23,008 nt of DNA from Gammaproteobacteria bacterium UBA3067. GTDB lineage: Bacteria; Pseudomonadota; Gammaproteobacteria; Pseudomonadales; UBA3067. Location: assembly GCA_002366835.1 (NCBI GenBank), contig DFBZ01000045.1:1-23008 (forward strand), given 5' to 3'. A program made the position numbers and the translations under genes. Positions 8,893-16,312 of this stretch are shown here, in pieces (position 1 is the stretch's first letter; every line of letters begins with the position of its first letter). The notes beneath the pieces were generated by a model. It was not told the DNA's origin, made no database searches, and worked only from the letters and a program-made list of their open reading frames with translations.

Positions 8893-8942
8893 AGATTCTT
8901 GTGTGATTGATTTTGATGGGGTGGGGAATATTTTTTTCTAAA

Positions 8943-10055
8943 TTAGGAGGAATAAGACTTTTGGGTCAGGGTTAAGCCTGCTTTCTCACAGGCGCTGACA
9001 AGTTTTTCATACCCGAGTGCGGCGACTGGCCCTTGCGCTCCGGTTTCCTGAAAGCCGTTTTCGAAACCCTCAAGCGCTGTTATCGCTAACATGTTGGAGG
9101 TAAATTCATAGGGGTTTGCGCCGATAAGGGTGGCTTCACTGAGTGCTTGCCCCGCGCTGTTATAAGCGATGGCCTGTACTTCGGTATCACAATCCTGTCG
9201 TGCGCTATGGCTTGGCCCTTTCCCTTCGCTGCGATTAAGCTTTTGTGCGTATTTATCTAATAAGCCGAAGTAAGCGGGTATTTTAAAAAGTAGGGCGTGC
9301 AGGCTGGAAAAAAGGGGCATTAAGTAAGAGACATTGCCGAACCAGCCGAGGTAGGTGTTCACCTCTTTGAGTGCGGGAAAAGAGTGGGGCAGGGTGATAT
9401 GTTCACTACCCGGCACGGATGTCGCTGGGCGGGTTTTACCAGCAAGAGTGAAGCGTTTTACTTTCGCATCGGCCATTTTCTCAATGAGTCGGCCTTGTCT
9501 ATAAAAAACGCCAGGTTCTAACATGGCCTGCACCACGGATGCTTGCGTACCCTGGCTGGCCGCGAACCCCCCGCCAGAAACAAAATAACCGACATCCACT
9601 CTTGTTGCATTTTTATTCATATTTAAAGCAGCGGCGGCTGCACAATTACCGGGTACATAGTCATAACCCATTGCCGTTAGCAGAGTGATGCTTTTCTTCT
9701 CTGCTTGGGGGCCGTATTGCTCAAACACCTTGCGAATAAAGCCGGGTTCGCCGGTGGAATCCAAGTAATGGGCGCTTTTTTCGATAGCGGCTTGCAGGGC
9801 TGTTTCGCCATAGCGCGTGAAAGGCCCCACGGTGGTGATAAGGATGTCGCCTGGGTTTATCAGCCTTGATAGGCTGCTCACGTCTTCAACGCAGGCTTCT
9901 GCAATTTCAAGCCCGCCAAGCTCTTCAGCGAGCGCTCTTAGCTTGCTGGAATTACGGCCCACCAGTAAAGGTTCTAGGCCGAGCTTTACAAGTGCTTTAG
10001 CGGTGAGCTTGCCTGTGTAGCCAGTGGCGCCAAACAATAGAATTTTTTTATGCAT
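8943..10055 (-). CDS. Saccharopine dehydrogenase-like NAD(P)-binding oxidoreductase
   Basis: 370-residue member of the saccharopine dehydrogenase/trans-acting enoyl reductase superfamily. The N-terminus is a Rossmann fold: KKILLFGATGYTGKLTAKAL with GATGYTG at 9-15, followed by VGRNSSKL. Other family text: VGPFTRYGETALQAAIEKSAHYLDSTGEPGF (shown in part) with the Y-x-D-x-T-G-E block. No strong transmembrane segment is needed, though a hydrophobic stretch near residues 245-265 (LMPLFSSLHALLFKIP) resembles the membrane-apposed helix of these proteins. Substrate is unknown; eukaryotic relatives sit on lipid droplets. It ends 50 bp before rluF and begins 42 bp after the MFS gene, so the three may share a transcript. 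Confidence 0.85.
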   Translation of the reverse strand: MHKKILLFGATGYTGKLTAKALVKLGLEPLLVGRNSSKLRALAEELGGLEIAEACVEDVSSLSRLINPGDILITTVGPFTRYGETALQAAIEKSAHYLDSTGEPGFIRKVFEQYGPQAEKKSITLLTAMGYDYVPGNCAAAAALNMNKNATRVDVGYFVSGGGFAASQGTQASVVQAMLEPGVFYRQGRLIEKMADAKVKRFTLAGKTRPATSVPGSEHITLPHSFPALKEVNTYLGWFGNVSYLMPLFSSLHALLFKIPAYFGLLDKYAQKLNRSEGKGPSHSARQDCDTEVQAIAYNSAGQALSEATLIGANPYEFTSNMLAITALEGFENGFQETGAQGPVAALGYEKLVSACEKAGLTLTQKSYSS

Positions 10056-10097
10056 GGAGTGTTCGTGACTCTTGTGCGCGGGGGTGTATGGCTGGGA

Positions 10098-11285
10098 TTA
10101 TTTTTCGCCTGCTTTTTCTGGTTTGAGCCACCAAACGTATGCGATCAAGGGAATAAATACAATGGTGGTAAACCAGTAGGGCAGGGTTTCACCGAATTGA
10201 TAAAGTGTTGTGCCGACAATCGGCCCCACGATAAAGCCAAGAGCGGGTGATGCGGCGATGACGCCAGCAACTGCACCTTGCTCGTTGGCACTTACTGAGA
10301 GGGTGGCGGCCGAAGTAAAGCCTGGCATGGTTAAGCCCATGCCGAGCCCCACGAGGCTCATGCAGCCAATTAACCATATATCTTGTTCCGCATTGGCAAG
10401 AATTAGAAAGCCGGCCGCCATAATGGGTAGCCCTATGCGCACCAGTGTCATGGCTTCAAGGTTGCTGCGTTGTACGATGACCCCTTGAGCAAATAGTGAT
10501 GAAACAGCGGAAATGATCATTGCAATTCCAACAGTTTGCGCCGTTTGTTGTCCATCCAGCCCCATGCGATCTTGGTAGAAAAAACCCAATGTCTGCTGGG
10601 TGACGGCGAAGGCTGTAAACATAGAGACACCGATAATAAGAAATGAAATGTAGCGTTTATCAAAATACCCTTTAATCGCCACCACAAGCTGTTGAGGGAT
10701 GCTTGTGGCTGGCTTGCTATTGTCTGCTGTATGAGGGGATTCGGGTAAGAACTTCCACACTAGAATGGCTGTAACGAAAGTGGCGGCTGCGGCGAAGTAC
10801 ATAGGTAACAGTAAACCGAAAATTGCCAGACCACCGCCCACCGCGGGGCCAATAATGGTGCCGATGCTTTGGGCTGCGCCGAGTTTCCCCATGGCAGTAG
10901 TGCGAGATTTGAAATCGCTGATGTCTGCCATATAAGCGCTTGCTGCGGGTGTAGTGGCAGCCATCACTGTGGATTGCAGCATGCGTGTGAGTACGAGGCA
11001 GGCAAACAGGCCCCAGCCCAGTAGCCATTTATTAAGCCCAAGCCAGAATGTTGTAGCAAAAAGCAGGGTTCCAAGGGTGTAGCCTGATAGCCCTATAATC
11101 ATGACGCGCTTACGCCCCATGTGTTCACTTTTATTGCCCCAGACGGCGCTCGATAAAGAAAAAATAATGGACGATGCAGAAATGATCCCCCCTATTTGCA
11201 CTTCCATTAAACCGACTTCTCGCCCCAGTGATGGCAGAATGGCGAACACCAGGGTTTGGCCCATGCCGACGCTGATAACACTCAT
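10098..11285 (-). CDS. Major facilitator superfamily exporter (12-TM, TetA/Bcr-like)
   Basis: MFS transporter of at least 395 residues, probably a drug or metabolite/H+ antiporter. Motif A between TM2 and TM3 is seen as GNKSEHMGRKRVMIIG; motif C-like GTIIGPAVGGGL appears in TM5, the mark of the antiporter group; the sequence ASAYMADISDFKSRTTAMG precedes it, as in TetA/MdtG-type carriers. Twelve hydrophobic segments can be traced. With ATG 11285 the protein begins inside TM1. In frame upstream, ATT at 11334-11336 follows AGG with 6 T between and would add ISSSQKSPPSWTQALIL, giving a complete TM1 and a polar N-tail; this rare start is an alternative. Substrate cannot be told from sequence. Confidence 0.88.
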   Translation of the reverse strand: MSVISVGMGQTLVFAILPSLGREVGLMEVQIGGIISASSIIFSLSSAVWGNKSEHMGRKRVMIIGLSGYTLGTLLFATTFWLGLNKWLLGWGLFACLVLTRMLQSTVMAATTPAASAYMADISDFKSRTTAMGKLGAAQSIGTIIGPAVGGGLAIFGLLLPMYFAAAATFVTAILVWKFLPESPHTADNSKPATSIPQQLVVAIKGYFDKRYISFLIIGVSMFTAFAVTQQTLGFFYQDRMGLDGQQTAQTVGIAMIISAVSSLFAQGVIVQRSNLEAMTLVRIGLPIMAAGFLILANAEQDIWLIGCMSLVGLGMGLTMPGFTSAATLSVSANEQGAVAGVIAASPALGFIVGPIVGTTLYQFGETLPYWFTTIVFIPLIAYVWWLKPEKAGEK

Positions 11286-11419
11286 AAGGATGAGTGCTTG
11301 CGTCCAGCTGGGTGGTGATTTTTGAGAGGAAGAAATAAAAAACCTGCGATATATTTGGTTTGAGCGGCAGGCCAGTCTACTCGCGATGCTTGACCTTGGC
11401 GAGAGGGGCTCTAATAACC

Positions 11420-11446
11420 TGCCGGTTTTTCTGAAAAAACTACCGC
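11420..11446 (-). terminator. Imperfect inverted repeat downstream of leuA
   Basis: TGCCGGTTTTT (11420-11430) and AAAAAACTACCGCA (11434-11447) pair imperfectly with a short loop. It lies 20-45 bp past the leuA stop and could end the leuA transcript, but the stem is A/T-rich in its upper part and no separate T-run follows. Confidence 0.28.
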
Positions 11447-11465
11447 AAGGATTATTCTGCGAAGG

Positions 11466-13139
11466 CTATGCTGCATCCAACTCATTGAGCAGTTCAGCTT
11501 GGGTAATGGCTTTCAGTAGCGCTTTTATAGGTGCGCTGAGTAAATCCTCAGAGGTGCTTACGCCGGTATAAACCTGCGAAGCGTAACGAATTTGCAAGTA
11601 GCAAACGGCCTTGCTATCGGTATGATGGCTCAGGCCATGTTCATGGTAGCTAGTCACCGTTATGTCACTGTGTAAACGCCGGTTTATGCCATTTACCAGG
11701 GCATCCAGTGCCCCACTGCCTTCGCCATAAATATCCCATTGCTGGCTCTGCGCCTGAAAGTTAACATTTATCTGCTCCTTGCCGTGTCGGGTAATGTTGT
11801 AGTGATTCAGGGTAATGTTGTTATCCAGATAGTGGGTTTCAAATAAAGCGATTATTGCTTCAGGCGTTATTTCCTGGCCCTCCTTATCTGCAATCTTCTG
11901 CACGATGGTGCTGAACTCGATTTGCAGCCAGCGGGGTAACTCAAAGCCATAGTGTTTTTCCAGAATGTAGGCAATACCGCCTTTTCCAGATTGACTGTTG
12001 ATACGAATCACCTCTTGGTAACTGCGGCCTAAATCACTGGGGTCGATGGGTAAATAGGCCACTTCCCAGGGGTCTTCAGGTTGACGCTGAGCCAGACATT
12101 TTTTTATGGCGTCCTGGTGGCTGCCGGAAAATGCGGTAAAAACCAAATCACCGGCATAGGGATGGCGGGGGTGGACAGGTAGTTTTGTGCAGCCCTCTAC
12201 CACCTGAATAATGCGATCCATATCGGAGAAATCTAGCTCTGGGTCTACACCCTGGCTATACAGGTTCATGGCAATGGTGACTAAATCCATATTGCCAGTG
12301 CGCTCCCCATTACCTAATAAAGTCCCTTCCACGCGGTCTGCCCCCGCCATAAGGGCCAGCTCTGCTGCCGCAACGGCACAGCCTCTGTCGTTATGGGTGT
12401 GTAAGCTGACAATGGTGGCCTCCCGTTGGTCGATATTTCGACAAAACCATTCCACTTGGTCGGCGTAAACATTTGGCGTCGATACTTCCACCGTGGCGGG
12501 CAAGTTAATGACAATGGGTTTGTCGGGCGTGGGCTGCCAGATTTCACTCACCGCGTTGCAAATTTCTATAGAGAAATCCAACTCCGTGGCGGTAAAGCTT
12601 TCCGGTGAGTATTGGAATGTCCAGTCGGTTTCTGGATGTTGCTCCGCTATTTCTTTAACGCATATTGCGCCCTGTACGGCTATATTCTTTATCCCTGCCT
12701 TATCAAGTTTAAATACCTGCTTTCGTTGTACCGGGGAGGTGGAATTGTACAAATGCACAATGGCGCGAGGCGCACCCTTTAATGCATCAAAGGTACGCTG
12801 AATAAGAGCAGGGCGGGCTTGGGTTAACACCTGAATCGTCACATCCTTGGGTATCGCATCCTCCTCAATTAAAGCTCGCACAAAATCAAAATCCATCTGG
12901 GATGCGGCAGGAAAACCCACCTCGATTTGTTTCACGCCAATATCGACCAGTAAATCAAATAAGGCCCTTTTCTGCTCCGGCGACATAGGGTCAATCAGTG
13001 CTTGATTGCCATCGCGCAGATCAACGGCACACCACTGGGGCGCTTTGTTGATAACGCGGTTTGGCCATTGCCGATCCGCTAAAATAACGGGCGGGAAGGG
13101 GCGATATTTTTTGTGATGGAAGTTGCCGTGGATGGACAT
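11466..13139 (-). CDS. leuA: 2-isopropylmalate synthase
   Basis: First committed enzyme of leucine synthesis: condenses acetyl-CoA with 2-oxoisovalerate. 557 residues, which fits the longer LeuA type 2 rather than the ~520-residue E. coli type. The TIM barrel shows APQWCAVDLRDGNQAL (Asp40, Arg42, Asp43), QIEVGFPAAS, the metal-binding HTHN at 247-250, and GADRVEGTLLGNGERTGN. The C-terminal regulatory domain (from about residue 430; NITLNHYNITRHG ... GEGSGALDALVNGIN) binds leucine for feedback control in this family. A weak AGAGG lies about 11 bp before the ATG. Transcribed away from the Lrp-type gene. Confidence 0.97.
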   Translation of the reverse strand: MSIHGNFHHKKYRPFPPVILADRQWPNRVINKAPQWCAVDLRDGNQALIDPMSPEQKRALFDLLVDIGVKQIEVGFPAASQMDFDFVRALIEEDAIPKDVTIQVLTQARPALIQRTFDALKGAPRAIVHLYNSTSPVQRKQVFKLDKAGIKNIAVQGAICVKEIAEQHPETDWTFQYSPESFTATELDFSIEICNAVSEIWQPTPDKPIVINLPATVEVSTPNVYADQVEWFCRNIDQREATIVSLHTHNDRGCAVAAAELALMAGADRVEGTLLGNGERTGNMDLVTIAMNLYSQGVDPELDFSDMDRIIQVVEGCTKLPVHPRHPYAGDLVFTAFSGSHQDAIKKCLAQRQPEDPWEVAYLPIDPSDLGRSYQEVIRINSQSGKGGIAYILEKHYGFELPRWLQIEFSTIVQKIADKEGQEITPEAIIALFETHYLDNNITLNHYNITRHGKEQINVNFQAQSQQWDIYGEGSGALDALVNGINRRLHSDITVTSYHEHGLSHHTDSKAVCYLQIRYASQVYTGVSTSEDLLSAPIKALLKAITQAELLNELDAA

Positions 13140-13319
13140 AGCCTTGTGCCTCTTTTCTTGTGGTGGATCAATGAATAGGTACTGCAGAGAAGTATAATTG
13201 AGGGCTTTGGGTGAAAGGTTGCTAATATCCTTTAAAATTTTAACTATAAGAAATAATCATCTAATATAAGTTTTAAGCTTGGTTTTATATTGCGCTATTG
13301 AGTTGTTGAGGGGTTTTTT
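13140..13319. promoter_or_regulatory. AT-rich divergent control region between leuA and the Lrp-type gene
   Basis: 180 bp shared by two divergent genes. The middle (about 13225-13290) is strongly AT-rich with A- and T-tracts such as TTTAAAATTTTAA and TTTTAAG, the kind of DNA Lrp-family proteins bind. A -10-like TATACT is found on the minus strand (complement of 13191-13196), without a good -35. On the plus strand GAGGGG at about 13308-13313 is the ribosome site for the GTG start at 13320. A short leader frame on the minus strand (M-I-I-S-Y-S) has no run of Leu codons, so classical leucine attenuation is not supported. Confidence 0.45.
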
Positions 13320-13793
13320 GTGTCTTTAGATCGTGTTGATCGAAATATATTGCGGATTTTGCAGAAAGAAGGGCGAATCTCTAACCTCGATTTGGCCGAG
13401 AAAACGGCTTTATCCCCTTCACCCTGTTCTCGTCGAGTGAAGCGCCTGGAAGATGAAGGTTTGGTTTCTTCCTATGTGGCGCGCTTGAATCCCGATAAGC
13501 TAGGGCTTAAGTTAATGGCGCTTATACAAATCAGTCTTGACCGGCATACCCCAGAGCGTTTTGAAAATTTTGAAGGTATCGTGAATACTTTCGAAGAGGT
13601 GATGGAGTGTTATCTAATTACCGGCCAGCAGGCGGATTATCTTCTTAAGGTGATTGTTCCTGACATGGACTATTATCAGGAATTCCTTCTGGGTAAGCTG
13701 ACGCGTATTGACGGAGTAACTGGCGTGCACTCCAGTTTTGTGATGCGTAAAGTAGTGGACTCCACTGCTTTACCGATGCAACATCTTGAATAA
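13320..13793 (+). CDS. Lrp/AsnC-family transcriptional regulator
   Basis: 157-residue feast/famine regulator. An N-terminal winged HTH (DRVDRNILRILQKEGRISNL, then LAEKTALSPSPCSRRVKRLE, about residues 4-45) is followed by the RAM effector-binding domain (about 65-145; ALIQISLDR, VMECYLITGQQADYLLKVIV, VTGVHSSFVM). Start is GTG 13320, behind a GAGGGG ribosome site at 6-7 bp. It lies 51 bp ahead of the DUF1538 genes on the same strand and is divergent from leuA, so it could control itself, leuA, the DUF1538 operon, or all three. The effector is probably an amino acid by family, but which one cannot be read from sequence. Confidence 0.94.
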   Translation: MSLDRVDRNILRILQKEGRISNLDLAEKTALSPSPCSRRVKRLEDEGLVSSYVARLNPDKLGLKLMALIQISLDRHTPERFENFEGIVNTFEEVMECYLITGQQADYLLKVIVPDMDYYQEFLLGKLTRIDGVTGVHSSFVMRKVVDSTALPMQHLE

Positions 13794-13844
13794 TGTTTTA
13801 GCCTAAACAGGCTGTCATATCGATCTTATTTTAAAGGATATCGT

Positions 13845-14582
13845 TTGAAAGACGCGCTACATAACTTCTTTCTATCAATGCTTTCTTGCGGGCGGGATCT
13901 ACTGCCCATTATTCTGGTGATAGGCTTTTTCCAATTAGTGGTGATTCAACAGCCTATCGATAATTTTCTGGAAATGATTATCGGCGCTGTTTTTGTGGTG
14001 CTGGGGCTGACTTTTTTCCTGATTGGCCTTGAAATGGGCCTGTTCCCCGTGGGTGAAACCATGGCCAATGCCTTTGCCAGAAAGGGCAGTGTGTTTTGGC
14101 TGATGACCTTTTCCTTCGCTCTTGGTTTTGGAACCACAGTGGCTGAACCCACCCTTATAGCAATTGCGGACGAAGCCGCCTATGTGGCCGCACAAGGTGG
14201 CATGATTGAAAATACCACCAGCAGAAAAGAAAGCTACTCCACCGGTTTGCGTTATACCGTTGCCTTCTCCGTAGGTTTGGCCATTGTGATTGGTGTGTTG
14301 CGTATCTTAAGAGGCTGGCCTATTCATTTAATGATTGCCGGTGGTTATGTGATGGTGGTGGTTATGACCGGCTTCGCGCCCAAAGAAATTATTGGCATCG
14401 CCTATGATTCTGGCGGCGTTACGACCTCCACCATTACGGTGCCCTTGGTGACTGCTTTGGGAATTGGTCTGGCCTCGGCAATTCGCGGGCGCAACCCCAT
14501 GCTCGACGGTTTCGGTTTGATTGCATTTGCATCGCTGACACCGATGATTTTTGTGATGATTTACGGGATCGTTGTGACATGA
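13845..14582 (+). CDS. DUF1538 membrane protein, first of a pair (UmpA-like)
   Basis: 245-residue integral membrane protein of the DUF1538 family with about seven hydrophobic segments. Start is TTG 13845, supported by AAAGGA with 6 bp spacing; no ATG fits. Family signatures: GFFQLVVI (27-34), LGLTFFLIGLEMGLFPVG (53-70), GTTVAEPTLIA, and AYDSGGVTTSTITVPLVTA from residue 186, with GRNPMLDGFGLIAFAS near the end. The two halves (EP-containing and DSGG-containing) look like an internal duplication typical of transporters. I recall that a DUF1538 pair (UmpAB) from Halomonas was reported as a two-component Na+(Li+,K+)/H+ antiporter; the same role here is inference. It overlaps the next gene by 4 bp (ATGA). 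Confidence 0.9.
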   Translation: MKDALHNFFLSMLSCGRDLLPIILVIGFFQLVVIQQPIDNFLEMIIGAVFVVLGLTFFLIGLEMGLFPVGETMANAFARKGSVFWLMTFSFALGFGTTVAEPTLIAIADEAAYVAAQGGMIENTTSRKESYSTGLRYTVAFSVGLAIVIGVLRILRGWPIHLMIAGGYVMVVVMTGFAPKEIIGIAYDSGGVTTSTITVPLVTALGIGLASAIRGRNPMLDGFGLIAFASLTPMIFVMIYGIVVT

Positions 14583-15373
14583 ATTTTTTATCCCCTCTCC
14601 TAGACGTATTTCTCGACACCTTTTGGGACGTGTTACCCATCGCCCTTATTATTGTGTTTTTTCAGCTAGTGGTGATTCGCAAAAAACTACCCGATGCCCA
14701 TAGAGTGATTATCGGATTTTTTTACGTCTTGCTTGGTATGACCTTATTTTTAATTGGTCTTGAACAGGCCTTGTTTCCCGTCGGGCGATTAATGGCCGAA
14801 CAGCTTACGAACCCAGAGTTTATTAAAGAAGCCCAAGCCGTGATTGGCTTGCCGATGGAAGAGGGCGTATTTGATTGGCGGGCCTATTACTGGGTTTATA
14901 TTTTCGCCTTCGCGATCGGCGCAAGCACCACTATTGCGGAACCGGCATTAATTGCAGTGGCAGGTAAAGCCGCCCAGATTTCTGGTGGCACCATCAGTAA
15001 CTGGGGCTTGAGGATCGCAGTGGCCTTGGGTGTGGCAATAGGTATTACTTTGGGCTGCTTTCGCATTGTCACCGGCACGCCGGTTCATTATTTTATTATT
15101 GTGGGTTATGTGCTGGTGGTGCTTCAAACTTTGCGTGCACCCAAGGCGATTATTCCCCTGGCCTATGATTCTGGCGGTGTTACCACCTCGACGGTTACTG
15201 TGCCCTTAGTGACAGCGCTGGGCTTGGGGCTTGCCGAATCCGTACCTGGTCGAGACCCAATGATCGATGGCTTCGGATTGATTGCTTTTGCCAGTTTATT
15301 CCCCATCGCCAGTGTGCTTGCCTATGCGCAGCTCACTGAATACCTTGCTCACCGCAAAGAAAAAAATTACTAG
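14579..15373 (+). CDS. DUF1538 membrane protein, second of a pair (UmpB-like)
   Basis: 264-residue paralogue of the preceding protein, with the same landmarks: VFFQLVVIRKK, LGMTLFLIGLEQALFPVGR, ASTTIAEPALIAVAGKAA, AYDSGGVTTSTVTVPLVTAL from residue 195, and GRDPMIDGFGLIAFASLF. It differs by an extra loop at about 75-105 (LTNPEFIKEAQAVIGLPM) between the second and third conserved blocks. The 4-bp ATGA overlap and the shared signature suggest a heteromeric complex in fixed ratio. No known ligand site other than the conserved E-P and D-S-G-G motifs can be named. Confidence 0.9.
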   Translation: MNFLSPLLDVFLDTFWDVLPIALIIVFFQLVVIRKKLPDAHRVIIGFFYVLLGMTLFLIGLEQALFPVGRLMAEQLTNPEFIKEAQAVIGLPMEEGVFDWRAYYWVYIFAFAIGASTTIAEPALIAVAGKAAQISGGTISNWGLRIAVALGVAIGITLGCFRIVTGTPVHYFIIVGYVLVVLQTLRAPKAIIPLAYDSGGVTTSTVTVPLVTALGLGLAESVPGRDPMIDGFGLIAFASLFPIASVLAYAQLTEYLAHRKEKNY

Positions 15374-15393
15374 ATTAAAATGAGGAAGCGCCC

Positions 15394-15744
15394 ATGCACT
15401 TTAAATTGATTCTCGCATTTGTAGAAGACAGTAAAACCAATGCCATTATGGATGCAGCCCGAAAAGCGGGCGCCACAGGTGCAACGGTGATTAATAACGC
15501 GCGGGGCGAAGGCATAAAGCGCAGTAAAACTTTTTTCGGTATGTCGCTCGAATCCCAGCGTGATGTGTTGATGTTTCTGGTGGAAGAGCATCTATGTAAA
15601 AAAATACTCGAAAAAATAGCAGCAGTGGGGCAGTTCGATGAGCGCCCCGGTTCAGGAATTGCCATTCAGCTCGATGTGGAAGACGCCATTGGGGTGCAGC
15701 ATCAAGTGGATAAATTGGCAGATGTCGTTGGAGATGAAATATGA
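15394..15744 (+). CDS. Divergent P-II-family signalling protein
   Basis: 116-residue P-II-like protein. The ferredoxin-like start HFKLILAFVEDSKTNAIMDA matches the P-II beta1-alpha1; GATGATVINNARGEG corresponds to the ATP-loop region before the T-loop; the T-loop (about 45-60, SKTFFGMSLESQ) is altered and has no canonical Tyr51 uridylylation site; RPGSGIAIQLDVEDAIGV is the C-terminal B-loop/beta4 block. It is therefore unlikely to be GlnB/GlnK and more like the transporter-linked P-II relatives. Start ATG 15394 has GAGGAAG at 5-6 bp. It follows the DUF1538 pair by 20 bp and overlaps the CBS gene by 4 bp, which implies that it gates or senses for that membrane complex. Confidence 0.88.
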   Translation: MHFKLILAFVEDSKTNAIMDAARKAGATGATVINNARGEGIKRSKTFFGMSLESQRDVLMFLVEEHLCKKILEKIAAVGQFDERPGSGIAIQLDVEDAIGVQHQVDKLADVVGDEI

Positions 15745-16157
15745 GCGAGCATAGGTTGATTCAAGTGGGAGACGTCATGAAGGATAAATACTTCATGGTG
15801 GATGGATTAATGACTGTAAAGGAGGCGATATTACGAATGCGTGAGGATGGCGCTCGCCCCTTATTGATCAAAACGCGTCACGATCACGACGAATTAGGCA
15901 TGGTGCTGCTGAGCGACATCGCACGCAAAGTGCTGGCTAAAGATCGGCCTCCTCAGCGGGTTAATTTATACGAAATAATGAATAAGCCCGTTATTACTGT
16001 ACGGCCAGATATGGATGTTCGTTACTGCGCACGTTTATTCGAACGGTATGATCTATCTCACGCGCCAGTGATTGAAAATGGCGAAGTGGTGGGTGTGATC
16101 AGTATGCCGCAGATGGTGCTAAATGGCTTGGCCAGTCTTGAAGTAAATGAAGGATAA
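15741..16157 (+). CDS. Two-CBS-domain protein
   Basis: 138-residue protein made of a tandem CBS (Bateman) pair: first about residues 8-70 (VGDVMKDKYFMVDGLMTVKE ... LGMVLLSDIARKVLA), second about 77-132 (LYEIMNKPVITVRPDMDVRY ... VIENGEVVGVISMPQMVLNG). Bateman modules bind adenine nucleotides or S-adenosyl compounds. No attached enzyme domain, so it probably acts by binding another protein. The ATGA overlap with the P-II gene and position as last gene of the DUF1538 run point to control of that membrane pair. There is no plus-strand T-run after the stop; the hairpin at 16192-16224 lies 35 bp downstream and may stop plus-strand reading weakly. Confidence 0.9.
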   Translation: MSEHRLIQVGDVMKDKYFMVDGLMTVKEAILRMREDGARPLLIKTRHDHDELGMVLLSDIARKVLAKDRPPQRVNLYEIMNKPVITVRPDMDVRYCARLFERYDLSHAPVIENGEVVGVISMPQMVLNGLASLEVNEG

Positions 16158-16183
16158 GTCCCTCATTTTTTCTGTGGACAAAT

Positions 16184-16224
16184 AAAAAAAATGGTATCTG
16201 GCAGGGTGCGACCGCCAGATACCA
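16184..16224 (-). terminator. Strong intrinsic terminator, minus strand
   Basis: TGGTATCTGGC (16192-16202) pairs perfectly with GCCAGATACCA (16214-16224); inside it GGT (16205-16207) pairs with ACC (16211-16213) around GCG. On the minus strand the stem is followed at once by eight T (16184-16191). On the plus strand no T-run follows, so direction is clearly minus. Confidence 0.88.
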
Positions 16225-16277
16225 AATAAGTAAAAATTAACGGCCTTCTTGGCGGGGGAACGCCGAGTAATCCGTTG
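16184..16277 (-). ncRNA. Candidate small RNA (~95 nt), minus strand
   Basis: No protein gene fits here, but promoter, structured body and intrinsic terminator are aligned on the minus strand. Expected start is near 16277 (7 bp after TAGAAT) and end at the T-tract 16184-16191. The 5' half can fold: an outer stem AACGG/CCGTT (plus coordinates 16272-16276 with 16239-16243) encloses GGCG-UUCCCC-CGCC (16261-16264 with 16251-16254), leaving a C-rich loop able to pair with Shine-Dalgarno sequences. The 3' half is the terminator hairpin. A ~60-codon frame runs across the area on this strand, but its sequence resembles no family and it would read through the terminator stem. Transcription itself is not proved by sequence. 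Confidence 0.6.
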
Positions 16278-16283
16278 CAAGAG

Positions 16284-16312
16284 ATTCTAGTGATATTGAT
16301 TCTTAATGGGAA
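16284..16312 (-). promoter_or_regulatory. Sigma-70-like promoter with Fur-box-like spacer, minus strand
   Basis: Minus strand: TTCCCA (-35, complement of 16307-16312), 17-bp spacer, TAGAAT (-10, complement of 16284-16289); 4/6 and 5/6 matches to consensus. The spacer holds GATATTGATTCTTAAT (plus, 16292-16307), which matches the 19-bp Fur consensus at about 11 positions. It would drive the small RNA candidate; it also lies about 100 bp before the ligase gene on the other strand. Confidence 0.5.

Noticed and set aside
13140..13319. Leucine attenuator ahead of leuA.
   Set aside because: No short frame with several Leu codons and no terminator/antiterminator pair is visible.
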